Virus record (IMG/VR): IMGVR_UViG_3300010885_035445
Location: 1-33,156 of that record
From: a virus
Strand: one strand, 5' to 3'
DNA length: 33,156 bases
A program made the translations under genes and the position numbers. The notes under the pieces are model-generated. The model searched no databases. It was not told where the DNA came from and was given only the letters and a program-made list of their open reading frames with translations. Positions 24,174 through 31,845 of the stretch are shown piece after piece (the stretch's first letter is position 1; each line of letters opens with the position of its first letter).

Positions 24174-26347
24174 TGCCAGAACCAGAAGTATCAGTTCAAG
24201 GTCCATACGAGCAAGCAGCTAAAGAATATCGGGCGCTCGGTTGGCTTGATGTGCTGCCACTTCCGGCAGGAAAGAAATCTCACCCGCCGACTGGATTTAC
24301 CGGTAAGCGATTTGCGCACGTATCACCTGACAACGATCAGATCCTTTCGTGGATCAAGAATCGCGGATCTGGAAACGTAGCTCTTCGCATGCCCGCAAAC
24401 GTCCTCGGTATCGATGTCGATGCGTATGGAGATAAGGCGGGACTTGAAAGCTTGACACGAGCCATGTCAAGTTTTGGACCTCTTCCAGATACTTGGCGCG
24501 TCACTTCTCGCGATGATGGAACTTCCGGGATCAGGTTCTACCGAGTTCCAGAAGGTCTTCAATGGCCCAATCAAGTGGGACCGGGAATTGAAACAATTCA
24601 CCGAGGTCATCGATATGCGGTCGTTTGGCCCAGCCTTCACCCCGAGGGAAGAGTTTATCGATGGATCGGTCCCGGAAATATGAGCCATGTCGGCCCGGGT
24701 CCTTCTCCTATGATCCTTCCTGAGCTTCCCGCAACATGGGTTCATGGATTAACTCGAGGTCAGGCAGCGTTGCCAGCCACCGAAAGAGCTGATAGCAACG
24801 CGGAGGAACTCGCAGTCGCTTTTGCTGAGTGGTGCACGGCGGGAATGCCTTGCGGCTTAGTCCACAGAAAACTCGATGAACTCAATGACGCTTTATCTGG
24901 TCGTCTTGGATCTCGCCATGACGCAGTTCGCGATCTCATGTTGGGACTGTTGCGCTTAGGTCAAATTGGGCATCACGGTGTTGGTTACTCATTGCAGAAG
25001 ACCGGAAACGACTTTGTAATGATAGTTGGCGCTGATCGTGGTAATCATGAAGCTGAGTTGGAATGGAAGAGAATGTTGCTTGGCGGCATATCTATTATTC
25101 TTGCAAAGATGCAGCCGCATGAAGTATGTCATGGCAAAGATTGCGATGGCAAACTTAAGGGCATGGAATTTAGTGTTGAACAATTTCTTTCTCCAGTTGA
25201 ATCATTACCGGTTGTAGATCCTGCAACGGGCGAGATTCTTGAACAAGAAGAAGTTTCTATCTATGCTGATCTCTCTTGGTTACTTACTGGCAAAGCACCA
25301 GAAATCGATCCGCCTTCATGGGTAACAAGATCAGACGGCGCAGCGCTTTTCTATCAGGGACGAATTAACGGCGTTTTTGGTGATCCTGAGACAGCAAAGT
25401 CATGGCTTGCCATGTGCGCAGTTGTTGAAGGATTGCACAAGAATCGCAAGGCGGTTTATCTTGACGTGGACCATAACGGATCGGCTGAAATAGCCACTCG
25501 TTTGATTGCTCTTGGTGCGCCAATTGCCTGCGTTGCAAATCCGGAGCTATTTCGTATTGCAGAACCCGAAGACATTATTGGACTTCGTCAGTTTATCCAG
25601 GATATGCTTATTTGGAAACCAGATATTGCAGTCGTTGATTCACTTGGTGAAATTGTTCCAATGTTGGGACTGAAATCCACAGATAACGACGACATCACGA
25701 AGGCAATTCGTGCGGTCTGCAAACCTCTGGCCCACGTCATCGGTGCTTGCGTTATTACCATCGACCACTTACCAAAGGGAGTTGATGCAAGATCCTCGGG
25801 TTATGCGATTGGCGGTACTGCAAAGAAACGCGCCGTTGATGGGACTTATCTATCTGCGGAAGTTTTACTTGCTCCAGCTCCAGGAAAGCTTGGAAAGATC
25901 AGTTTATCAATTGAAAAGGATCGTAACGGCGGACTTAGATCAGCATCACCCGGAAAGCATGCCGGGACTTTTGTTCTTGATTCTCAAGATCCATTGCGTA
26001 CCAAGTGGCATATTGAAATGCCCACGTTATCCTCCGATGGTCGCATGCGGCCAACGCTCTTGATGGAACGATCATCACGATTTGTTATTGAATGGATCGG
26101 GTCAGAGGCGCCAACAAGAAACGAAATTGTTAAGGGTGTCAAAGGTAAAGATTCAGCGGTTGGTTTAGCCGTTGATATTCTTGTTGAAGAGGGTTATCTC
26201 TCTGAGACCAAAGACGGAGACGCAAAGAATTCCGCGCGTCGTTTCACGTCAATTAAGCCATATTCAAGCTCGCTTGATCCTCTTTCAGATCAGGCAGTGT
26301 CAACGTTTACTCAACCAGGGGGAAGAAATGACTTATACTTCGATTGA
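24170..26347 (+). CDS. Primase-polymerase/helicase replication protein
   Basis: The 725-residue protein is the main replication enzyme. Residues about 10-200 form a bifunctional primase-polymerase domain, with catalytic D82 and D84 in VLGIDVDAYG, then GIRFYR and an HRGHRYAVVWPS segment. After a linker, residues about 385-600 form a RecA-like RepA/AAA_25-type ATPase: Walker A GDPETAKS (404-411), Walker B IAVVD (486-490) and VITIDHLPKG. The C-terminus has a winged-helix-like part (NEIVKGVKGKDSAVGLAVDILVEEGYL). It would unwind the origin and prime synthesis. No replicative polymerase is seen nearby, so host polymerase is probably used. It overlaps the methyltransferase by 20 nt. Confidence 0.87.
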   Translation: MMPEPEVSVQGPYEQAAKEYRALGWLDVLPLPAGKKSHPPTGFTGKRFAHVSPDNDQILSWIKNRGSGNVALRMPANVLGIDVDAYGDKAGLESLTRAMSSFGPLPDTWRVTSRDDGTSGIRFYRVPEGLQWPNQVGPGIETIHRGHRYAVVWPSLHPEGRVYRWIGPGNMSHVGPGPSPMILPELPATWVHGLTRGQAALPATERADSNAEELAVAFAEWCTAGMPCGLVHRKLDELNDALSGRLGSRHDAVRDLMLGLLRLGQIGHHGVGYSLQKTGNDFVMIVGADRGNHEAELEWKRMLLGGISIILAKMQPHEVCHGKDCDGKLKGMEFSVEQFLSPVESLPVVDPATGEILEQEEVSIYADLSWLLTGKAPEIDPPSWVTRSDGAALFYQGRINGVFGDPETAKSWLAMCAVVEGLHKNRKAVYLDVDHNGSAEIATRLIALGAPIACVANPELFRIAEPEDIIGLRQFIQDMLIWKPDIAVVDSLGEIVPMLGLKSTDNDDITKAIRAVCKPLAHVIGACVITIDHLPKGVDARSSGYAIGGTAKKRAVDGTYLSAEVLLAPAPGKLGKISLSIEKDRNGGLRSASPGKHAGTFVLDSQDPLRTKWHIEMPTLSSDGRMRPTLLMERSSRFVIEWIGSEAPTRNEIVKGVKGKDSAVGLAVDILVEEGYLSETKDGDAKNSARRFTSIKPYSSSLDPLSDQAVSTFTQPGGRNDLYFD

Positions 26348-27479
26348 TTGCCAATCGTTTGCAGGTGGATTTACACTAGGAACTAAGCTTGCGGGATTCC
26401 AGATCATCGGCAAGCGTGAAGCTGTCGGCGGCTTTGGCGTCCCGGCTGTGGAAGGTAACAAAAAGTTACTTGGGGACTTTGAGATCGAGGTCGGGACTCC
26501 AGATACTTGGACGCCTCTTAAAGCCGATCTGGTCTTTGGAAATCCTCCGTGCTCAGGGTTCTCTAACCGATCCTCAATGGTTCGAGGTCTCAATGCCGAT
26601 GGTGTGATCCAAAGGATCAATTACACGGGTTACTCAGCTTCGCCAAATCAATGCATGTGGGATTTGGTCGAATATGCTGCCGCTTGTGATCCTGAAATTG
26701 TGATGTTTGAGTCAGTTCAAGGCGCCTATAACAAGGGCCGAGACCTCATGCAGGATCTAAGAAGTCATCTGGAGCTTAAAACTGGATCTCAGTATAACCT
26801 CTTTCACGTTCTGCATGACGTAGCCAAACTTGGCGGCGCGCAGGAACGAAAGCGCTACTTCTGGGTAGCTTCTAGGATCGAATTCGGGGTAGATCCGGTC
26901 GAGAGATCAGCAACAACGGTCCAGGATCGGATCGGTGACCTTGAGAACGTTGCTCTTGGATCTATCGATGGTCATGTGATCGAAGATACGCCTAGAGGTC
27001 GCAGAGTAGCTGAATTGGCGTCCAAGATCCAATGGGACCCGTGGGAAGTCATCGGGACGGTTTATCAGCGAGCTATGGAAGAAGGCGTGGAGTTATCTGA
27101 GGAAAACTGGCCCGATCATATTCAATCGGAGAAGCGCGTTACTCAGTTCGTTCCAAAGCGCCTAGATTACTCAAAGCCGTCGAACGTTCTCGCAGGTGAT
27201 TGCCTTTGGATGCAGGTTCACCCAACTCTGCCCCGGACTCTGACCCACCGCGAGATTGCTCGGCTGTCCGGGTATCCCGATGAGTGGTCGTGTGATCCTT
27301 ATATTCAAAAGAAAGCTCACTCTCGTTTCTGGGGTAAAGGGATCTGTGTCGAAGCTGGCAAGTGGATTGCGACGGCTGCCTACGATGCCATTTCCGGATC
27401 ACCTCAGCAATATCAGGGTGAACTGATCGGCGATCGTGAGTTCCTAATCGACTTCAGCAAGGCTAAAAAAAATGGATAA
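26328..27479 (+). CDS. C5-cytosine DNA methyltransferase
   Basis: The 383-residue protein has the order of C5-MTase motifs. Motif I is SFAGGFTLGTKLAGF and motif IV is GNPPCSGFSN, with catalytic C75. Motif VI is FESVQGAY, where Glu128 is kept but the usual ENV is ESV. Motif VIII is AQERKRYFWV, motif IX is HPTLPRTLTHREIARLSGYP, and motif X is GKGICVEAGKW. It would methylate cytosine in phage DNA, probably against host restriction. The recognition sequence cannot be read from the protein. It sits between the primase gene and the repeat array. AGGGGGAAGAA precedes the ATG at 26328. Confidence 0.83.
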   Translation: MTYTSIDCQSFAGGFTLGTKLAGFQIIGKREAVGGFGVPAVEGNKKLLGDFEIEVGTPDTWTPLKADLVFGNPPCSGFSNRSSMVRGLNADGVIQRINYTGYSASPNQCMWDLVEYAAACDPEIVMFESVQGAYNKGRDLMQDLRSHLELKTGSQYNLFHVLHDVAKLGGAQERKRYFWVASRIEFGVDPVERSATTVQDRIGDLENVALGSIDGHVIEDTPRGRRVAELASKIQWDPWEVIGTVYQRAMEEGVELSEENWPDHIQSEKRVTQFVPKRLDYSKPSNVLAGDCLWMQVHPTLPRTLTHREIARLSGYPDEWSCDPYIQKKAHSRFWGKGICVEAGKWIATAAYDAISGSPQQYQGELIGDREFLIDFSKAKKNG

Positions 27480-27735
27480 ATTTAACACTTGTACTGATTG
27501 CGGAAGGTTAAATCTTGGTCTTTGGCGTTGCGAATGCACCCAAAACGGCTCAGTTCCTCCCGTTCCTCCCAGTTCCTCCCAAGCTCCTCCCGGAGGAACG
27601 TCTAATAACCCAAAAAGAGGTTCCTCCCGTTCCTCCCGTTCCTCCCTAAGAGGAGGAACGGAGAGGGAGGAAGCTCTTGGATTAGAGAATCAAAGATTAT
27701 TCAAAAGCTCCTCCCGAGGATTTTCTAATGAGTGA
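27472..27735 (+). CDS. Small zinc-knuckle protein with repeat-derived low-complexity region
   Basis: The 87-residue product starts with a zinc-like MDKFNTCTDCGRLNLGLWRCEC and then becomes Pro/Ser/Arg-rich (VPPVPPSSSQAPPGG; GSSRSSRSSLRGG). That part is encoded by the GTTCCTCCC array, read in different frames in the two halves, so the peptide there is likely unconstrained. It overlaps the methyltransferase by 8 nt and the next gene by 8 nt. It may be a real gene hosting a DNA or RNA element. Confidence 0.55.
   Translation: MDKFNTCTDCGRLNLGLWRCECTQNGSVPPVPPSSSQAPPGGTSNNPKRGSSRSSRSSLRGGTEREEALGLENQRLFKSSSRGFSNE
27553..27715. repeat. GTTCCTCCC direct-repeat array with inverted copies
   Basis: Exact GTTCCTCCC occurs at 27553, 27562, 27572, 27620, 27629 and 27638. 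Variants GCTCCTCCC lie at 27583 and 27707. Inverted copies GGAGGAAC lie at 27592 and 27652, and GGGAGGAAG at 27665. An AT-rich stretch (about 27679-27706) with TTATTCAAA adjoins. This fits an iteron-type replication origin next to the primase-helicase gene. The RNA form repeats CCUCC, the anti-Shine-Dalgarno core, so an RNA role is an alternative. Confidence 0.7.
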
Positions 27736-28039
27736 ACCCTTCAAGACAACAGCGGTAGAAGAATCGATATGTGCTCGCTGCAAGGCGGTCGTTTGGCAAT
27801 GCTGGGCCGGAGGGTTCGATGTGAAGTTGGATCGAATCTTGTTATCCAAGTTTGAGGAACTTCAGATTCACCTGCAAGGCGGATCGACGTTTAAGCTGGT
27901 GATGACCATGAGGGAAACAACGGCGAAACTCCGGTTACTCCGGGATCTTCAAAATGGGATCAATGGACCTCAACCTTTGGTACTTTCTCTTCATGAATGC
28001 AAAGAGGAGACACTCGTAAATGCGCAGCTCCCGTTCTGA
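27728..28039 (+). CDS. Hypothetical protein with CxxC pair, 103 residues
   Basis: The protein starts with SICARCKAVVWQCWAGGFDVKLD, a possible partial zinc site also seen in small actinophage proteins, and continues with mixed helix and strand (ILLSKFEELQIHLQGG, LRLLRDLQNG). It overlaps the preceding gene by 8 nt and the next by 20 nt. GAGGA precedes the ATG. Function unknown. Confidence 0.65.
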   Translation: MSEPFKTTAVEESICARCKAVVWQCWAGGFDVKLDRILLSKFEELQIHLQGGSTFKLVMTMRETTAKLRLLRDLQNGINGPQPLVLSLHECKEETLVNAQLPF

Positions 28040-28625
28040 ACTGATGGCGACGCTGATCGATGACGTGGCGCACCTGACGAAGGCTTACGATCACGAAGAG
28101 CCAATGGACAACGGTAAAACACACGTTTCCCGCCACGAGAGCCTGCTTAGGCAGCTTTACGCTGAGGTTTATGAGTCTACACCTAGCTCCAACGCGGACG
28201 GATCTTCTAAGAGGTCTCAGGCGGGTTCTAAGACGCCAATTAATGACGAATTAATGGAGTTGCTGATTAACGCGGATCGGTTAAGCATCAATTTGGTCAT
28301 GATGTCCGGAGGAAAGCTTCAAACCTCAATTGCTGAAAATTTTTACCAATTGCCAAGTGCCTTGATCAACGCTACCGATGAATTGGTGGATCACGTTTCA
28401 GGTCAGGTCGCGTTTTATCGAAATCAGGTCGAATTAGCTCTTAACTGGAAAGAGAAGCCTCGCAAGATTAGCCGAGCGTGTCCTCTTTGCAGTATGAGTA
28501 ATGCGATCACGGTCCAGATGGATCATTACGGACCAACCTCAGCAAGATGTACAAAATGTCATGCTGAGTGGGATAAGACGCAATTGGGTATCCTGGCCGG
28601 ATCTATGAAGAAACACCCGGAGTAA
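28020..28625 (+). CDS. Hypothetical protein with C-terminal zinc ribbon, 201 residues
   Basis: The N-terminal two thirds are helical (SELMATLIDDVAHLTKAYD, then NDELMELLINADRLSINLVMM). The C-terminus holds a zinc ribbon (CPLCSMSNAITVQ, then ARCTKCHAEWDK) with two C-x2-C pairs. This design recalls actinophage proteins of unknown role, often near replication genes. It is the last gene before a new promoter. Confidence 0.7.
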   Translation: MRSSRSELMATLIDDVAHLTKAYDHEEPMDNGKTHVSRHESLLRQLYAEVYESTPSSNADGSSKRSQAGSKTPINDELMELLINADRLSINLVMMSGGKLQTSIAENFYQLPSALINATDELVDHVSGQVAFYRNQVELALNWKEKPRKISRACPLCSMSNAITVQMDHYGPTSARCTKCHAEWDKTQLGILAGSMKKHPE

Positions 28626-28629
28626 ACAA

Positions 28630-28660
28630 TTGTGCTTCATTTGTCCATTTGTGATATAAA
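28630..28660 (+). promoter_or_regulatory. Extended -10 promoter
   Basis: TGATATAAAT gives a TGn extended -10 with TATAAA at 28655-28660. A TTGTGC at 28630-28635 could be a -35, but with a wide 19-bp spacer. Transcription would begin near 28667, directly at the foot of the following hairpin, in the 98-bp gap before the protease-like gene. Confidence 0.55.
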
Positions 28661-28663
28661 TGT

Positions 28664-28710
28664 CCTCGGCGAGGTGTCTGTTGGGGAAGGCAGCCCTCGC
28701 CATTATTATT
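28664..28710 (+). promoter_or_regulatory. 5' leader stem-loop with two competing pairings
   Basis: GGCGAGG (28668-28674) pairs with CCTCGCC (28695-28701) around a 20-nt loop, followed by ATTATTATTT. GAGG (28671-28674) can instead pair with CCTC (28664-28667). If transcription starts near 28667 the hairpin caps the mRNA 5' end and may stabilise it. If it starts upstream the element looks like a weak terminator. AGGGAG of the next gene lies eleven bases past it. Confidence 0.5.
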
Positions 28711-28723
28711 TCAGGGAGATCCG

Positions 28724-29326
28724 ATGACAACGCTAATTGCTTTCCAGCATGATGATTGGTGCATGATCGCAGCGGACTCTCAAACTTCTTTTGGTCATTT
28801 AAGAGCTGATTGCTCACCAATGGGAAAAATTGCAATTAATGGAAAATATTTAGTTGCAGCAGCAGGAACAGTTCGCGGAATGAACATCGTTCAACATTCG
28901 TTTCGTCCACCTGCACCACCTAAGACAAATCTTGATTCATTTATGGTGAATAAATTTGTTCCGGCATTAAGAAAAACTTTTATTGATTCCGGATACGAAA
29001 TGAAAGAAAGCGGCGATGTTGCTTCTTTTGATAATGATTTAATTGTTGCAGTAAATGGAACAATTTATTTTATTGATGAAGTTTACGGATTAGAACGCAA
29101 CAAAGAAAATCTTCATGTCACCGGGACGGGGCGACAAATAGCTTTGGGCGCAGCGGTTGCTTTAGGAATTAACGATGTTGATTCATTTGAAGAAGCTGTT
29201 GATATTTTAGAACAAGCCGTTAAAACAGCAATTAAATTTGACATATATTCAGGGGATGCAGTGCAGGTTGCGATTCAACATAAAGATGGTCGCACTTATA
29301 TTGCATTACTCGACGACGAAGAGTAA
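28724..29326 (+). CDS. HslV/proteasome-beta-like Ntn hydrolase
   Basis: The 200-residue protein follows HslV and proteasome beta subunits almost step by step. It begins MTTLIAF, so removal of Met leaves the N-terminal Thr nucleophile. IAADSQT puts Asp at position 17 counted from that Thr, as in HslV. GKIAING gives a Lys at 34 (33 in HslV), and TGTGRQIALGAAVAL matches the GSG-helix segment. It ends with a helix and strand (DIYSGDAVQVAI). It could form a peptidase ring or be an inactive relative. No HslU-like ATPase is seen in this window. It has its own promoter and lies directly upstream of the packaging genes. Confidence 0.8.
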   Translation: MTTLIAFQHDDWCMIAADSQTSFGHLRADCSPMGKIAINGKYLVAAAGTVRGMNIVQHSFRPPAPPKTNLDSFMVNKFVPALRKTFIDSGYEMKESGDVASFDNDLIVAVNGTIYFIDEVYGLERNKENLHVTGTGRQIALGAAVALGINDVDSFEEAVDILEQAVKTAIKFDIYSGDAVQVAIQHKDGRTYIALLDDEE

Positions 29327-29328
29327 TC

Positions 29329-29652
29329 ATGCCTAAGATGGCGTGCCTTACCTGTGGCATACCTACAGCAAGAAGTAGATGCGATAGATGCCAAGCAATA
29401 AGAGATGCTGATCAACCACCACGAGTACGCACCACAGCGCAGCAACGTGGTTACGATTCAGCATGGTCCAAGATTCGCCTACAAATACTAGCCCGCGATA
29501 ACTGGGTGTGCTATCTATGCGAGAAGAGACTGATCGGTAGAGATGCCACGGTTGATCACGTGGTGGCGCTAGCTAATGGTGGAGCGAGGTTAGATCCGAA
29601 TAATCTGCGTGCATGTTGTTTAAGTTGTAATAGTAAGAAGCAGCATCGCTGA
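29329..29652 (+). CDS. HNH endonuclease next to terminase
   Basis: The 107-residue protein has N-terminal CLTCG and CDRC pairs, then the HNH core: WVCYLCEKRL, ATVDHVVALANGGARLDPNNLRACCLSCNSKK. In HK97-like phages an HNH protein beside the terminase is needed for cutting at cos and packaging. It sits two bases after the protease-like gene and 187 bp before terS, the expected place. Confidence 0.87.
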   Translation: MPKMACLTCGIPTARSRCDRCQAIRDADQPPRVRTTAQQRGYDSAWSKIRLQILARDNWVCYLCEKRLIGRDATVDHVVALANGGARLDPNNLRACCLSCNSKKQHR

Positions 29653-29839
29653 TCAACCTGATCTGATCGATCTGTGAGATGCAGAGCGCGGAGTGATACC
29701 ACATATCACTCAGATAATAAATAAAATATACGCAAAAATATTTCCATTTTTTCTGAGTAGAACCTACAGACCCCTCGCCCCCGCTTCGAATAAACATGCT
29801 CAAAATTACGAAATGGGCTTGACGCGATAGGATTTTGAT
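29653..29839. other. Packaging intergenic region, candidate cos/pac site
   Basis: This 187-bp gap between the HNH gene and terS is AT-rich except for a GC-rich core CCCCTCGCCCCCGC (29771-29784). It also holds a perfect inverted repeat GAGTGATA (29691-29698) / TATCACTC (29704-29711) with a 5-nt spacer, suited to binding a dimeric protein such as the small terminase. Cohesive-end sites of related phages lie here. No promoter is clear. Confidence 0.5.
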
Positions 29840-30298
29840 ATGGGAAGACCTCCGAAACCAGCTGAAATCAAACGAGCGACCGGTCGTACGCCGGGCCATG
29901 ACTCAGGCGGACGTCCGTTGCCCGAACTTGCGAACGTTACGATCCTGCCGATGGCTGAGATCAAACCTGAAGCTCCAGCAATGCTTGGAGAAGATGGCAA
30001 GTTGTTCTGGAATAGGATCTGGGATAACGCAATAACTTGGCTTTCTCCCGTCTCTGATCTGAGCGCAATTGAGAATGCCGCCAAGCTTGCCGATGCCGTG
30101 ACTGCGGCCCGGACCAAGTACATGGCAACCCTTGAATCTGCGGACGGTCGAGCTTATGTCCAGATCAATAAAGCTTTCACTGACTCACTCGCGTCGCTTG
30201 GATTTGATCCGGTATCGCGATCACGCCTTGGAGTAGCTGAAGTGAAGCGCGTAAGCGCTATCGATCAGCTTCTCGAAAAGAGGTTGAATAGAAAATAG
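29840..30298 (+). CDS. terS: Terminase small subunit, P27 family
   Basis: The 152-residue protein begins MGRPPKPAEIKRATGRTPGHD and GGRPLPE, the signature of P27-type small terminases, followed by helical segments (LFWNRIWDNAITWLSPVSDLSAIENAAKLADAV, split by short loops). It recognises phage DNA and recruits the large subunit encoded just downstream. Its ATG follows the weak site AGGA. Confidence 0.9.
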   Translation: MGRPPKPAEIKRATGRTPGHDSGGRPLPELANVTILPMAEIKPEAPAMLGEDGKLFWNRIWDNAITWLSPVSDLSAIENAAKLADAVTAARTKYMATLESADGRAYVQINKAFTDSLASLGFDPVSRSRLGVAEVKRVSAIDQLLEKRLNRK

Positions 30299-30306
30299 GG
30301 GAAATC

Positions 30307-31845
30307 ATGGGGAAACAAATTAAGGGCTGGCCGCCGCGTTATGTTTCACCACTGACCCCGGCGGATCTTAAAAAGACTCGCGGCGATGACATCATAGATT
30401 TCAGCGAAGCTCTTTGTTCGATTACAAAAGATTCAGTTGCCGGAGCAGCCGGAGAACCTTTAATCTTTAGAGACTGGCAAAAAAATTTAACCCGAGGTTT
30501 ATTCTCAGTAAAACAAGATGGATCGTTAAAGCACAAGCGCGCACTGATCGGTCTTCCTCGCAAGAATGGAAAGTCCGCGTGGTTATCTGCTCTTGCTCTT
30601 GAACATTTAGTTCTTGGTCCTACCGGCGGGGAAACATATTCCTGCGCAGCGGAAAAAGAACAAGCAAAAATTGTGTTTGGCACTGCCAAGCGCATGGTTG
30701 AAATGCAGCCCGAATTATCAGAGATGCTCGATGTATATCGAGACGCAATCTACAATCCAAAGACCGGATCGGTCTATCGGGCACTTTCAGCGGAAGCATT
30801 CTCAAAAGAAGGTTTATCACCAACGTTTGTTGCTTTCGATGAGCTTCACGCTCAGCCAAATCGTGAACTTTTTGATGTTATGTCTCTCGCAATGGGTGCT
30901 CGTCGCGAACCTCTCCTCGTTGCGATCACCACTGCGGGAGTCAAAACTGATACTTCGGGAAAAGATTCGTTGTGCTATCAGCTCTACGAGTACGGTAAAA
31001 GAGTTGCGAGCGGTGAAGTTGTTGATCCAAGTTTCTACTTTGCATGGTGGGAAGCTGACCCGGAATTAGATTTTAGGGAAAAAATTTCCTGGGAATCTGC
31101 AAATCCAGGGTTCAACGATATCGTTGCGCAAGACGACTTTGCTTCAGCGGTGCTGCAAACACCGGAAGCTGAATTTAAGACAAAGAGATTAAATGTTTGG
31201 ACATCGACCTCGGATGCGTGGCTTCCTCATGGTGCTTGGGATTCTTGCTTTGATGCACGTGCTATCGAAGAAGGCGGTCAAGTTGTACTTGGCTTCGATG
31301 GATCATTTAACGGAGACTGCACGGTAATTGTCGCGGTAACGTGCGATGAAGTTCCTCATATTGTTCCGCTTTATGTCTGGGAAAAACCAGAAGAAGCTGG
31401 AGCAGATTGGCAAGTCCCGGTGCTTGACGTTGAAGACGCAATCAGGGAAGCTTGTAAGAAATATGAAGTTTTAGAAATTGCCTGCGATCCTTATCGTTGG
31501 GCTAGAACATTTCAGATTCTTGAAGAAGAAGGTTTGCCAGTCGTAACCTTCCCGCAAACAGCTTCAAGAATGACACCGGCAACGACTCGTTTTTATGAGG
31601 CTGTTGTTAACAAATCAATAACTCATGACGGCGATCCTCAAATGTCACGTCATATTGCTAATGCAACTCTTCGAGTAGATCAACGCGGATCACGTCTTGC
31701 AAAAGAAAAACGTGGATCAACTCGTAGAATTGACTTAGCTGTGTCCGCTGTAATGGCGCTTGAACGCGCCGTTTGGTGGCACTCACAGGGTGGGAATCTT
31801 CCCATGATCTTTGATCCGTGGACTATGGAGGACAACAATGCTTGA
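30307..31845 (+). CDS. terL: Terminase large subunit, HK97-like
   Basis: The 512-residue packaging motor has Walker A IGLPRKNGKS (81-90), an adenine-side segment SCAAEKEQAKIVFG, Walker B TFVAFDELH (173-181) and coupling motif ITTAG. The C-terminal RNase H-like nuclease shows LGFDGSFNGD (near 330), IACDPYRW and RRIDLAVSAV acidic residues. Complete in length for Terminase_1 proteins. AGGGGAAATC precedes the ATG. Overlaps the next small gene by 8 nt. Confidence 0.95.
   Translation: MGKQIKGWPPRYVSPLTPADLKKTRGDDIIDFSEALCSITKDSVAGAAGEPLIFRDWQKNLTRGLFSVKQDGSLKHKRALIGLPRKNGKSAWLSALALEHLVLGPTGGETYSCAAEKEQAKIVFGTAKRMVEMQPELSEMLDVYRDAIYNPKTGSVYRALSAEAFSKEGLSPTFVAFDELHAQPNRELFDVMSLAMGARREPLLVAITTAGVKTDTSGKDSLCYQLYEYGKRVASGEVVDPSFYFAWWEADPELDFREKISWESANPGFNDIVAQDDFASAVLQTPEAEFKTKRLNVWTSTSDAWLPHGAWDSCFDARAIEEGGQVVLGFDGSFNGDCTVIVAVTCDEVPHIVPLYVWEKPEEAGADWQVPVLDVEDAIREACKKYEVLEIACDPYRWARTFQILEEEGLPVVTFPQTASRMTPATTRFYEAVVNKSITHDGDPQMSRHIANATLRVDQRGSRLAKEKRGSTRRIDLAVSAVMALERAVWWHSQGGNLPMIFDPWTMEDNNA

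Noticed and set aside
24467-24745. 92-residue minus-strand open frame in the primase gene
   Set aside because: It overlaps the catalytic prim-pol domain and has no ribosome site or neighbours on that strand.
27553-27715. CRISPR array
   Set aside because: Units are 9 bp, mostly adjacent without unique spacers of constant length, and no cas genes are present.
29819-29840. TTGACG as a -35 element for terS
   Set aside because: No -10-like hexamer lies 15-19 bp downstream; that position is already inside the terS coding sequence.
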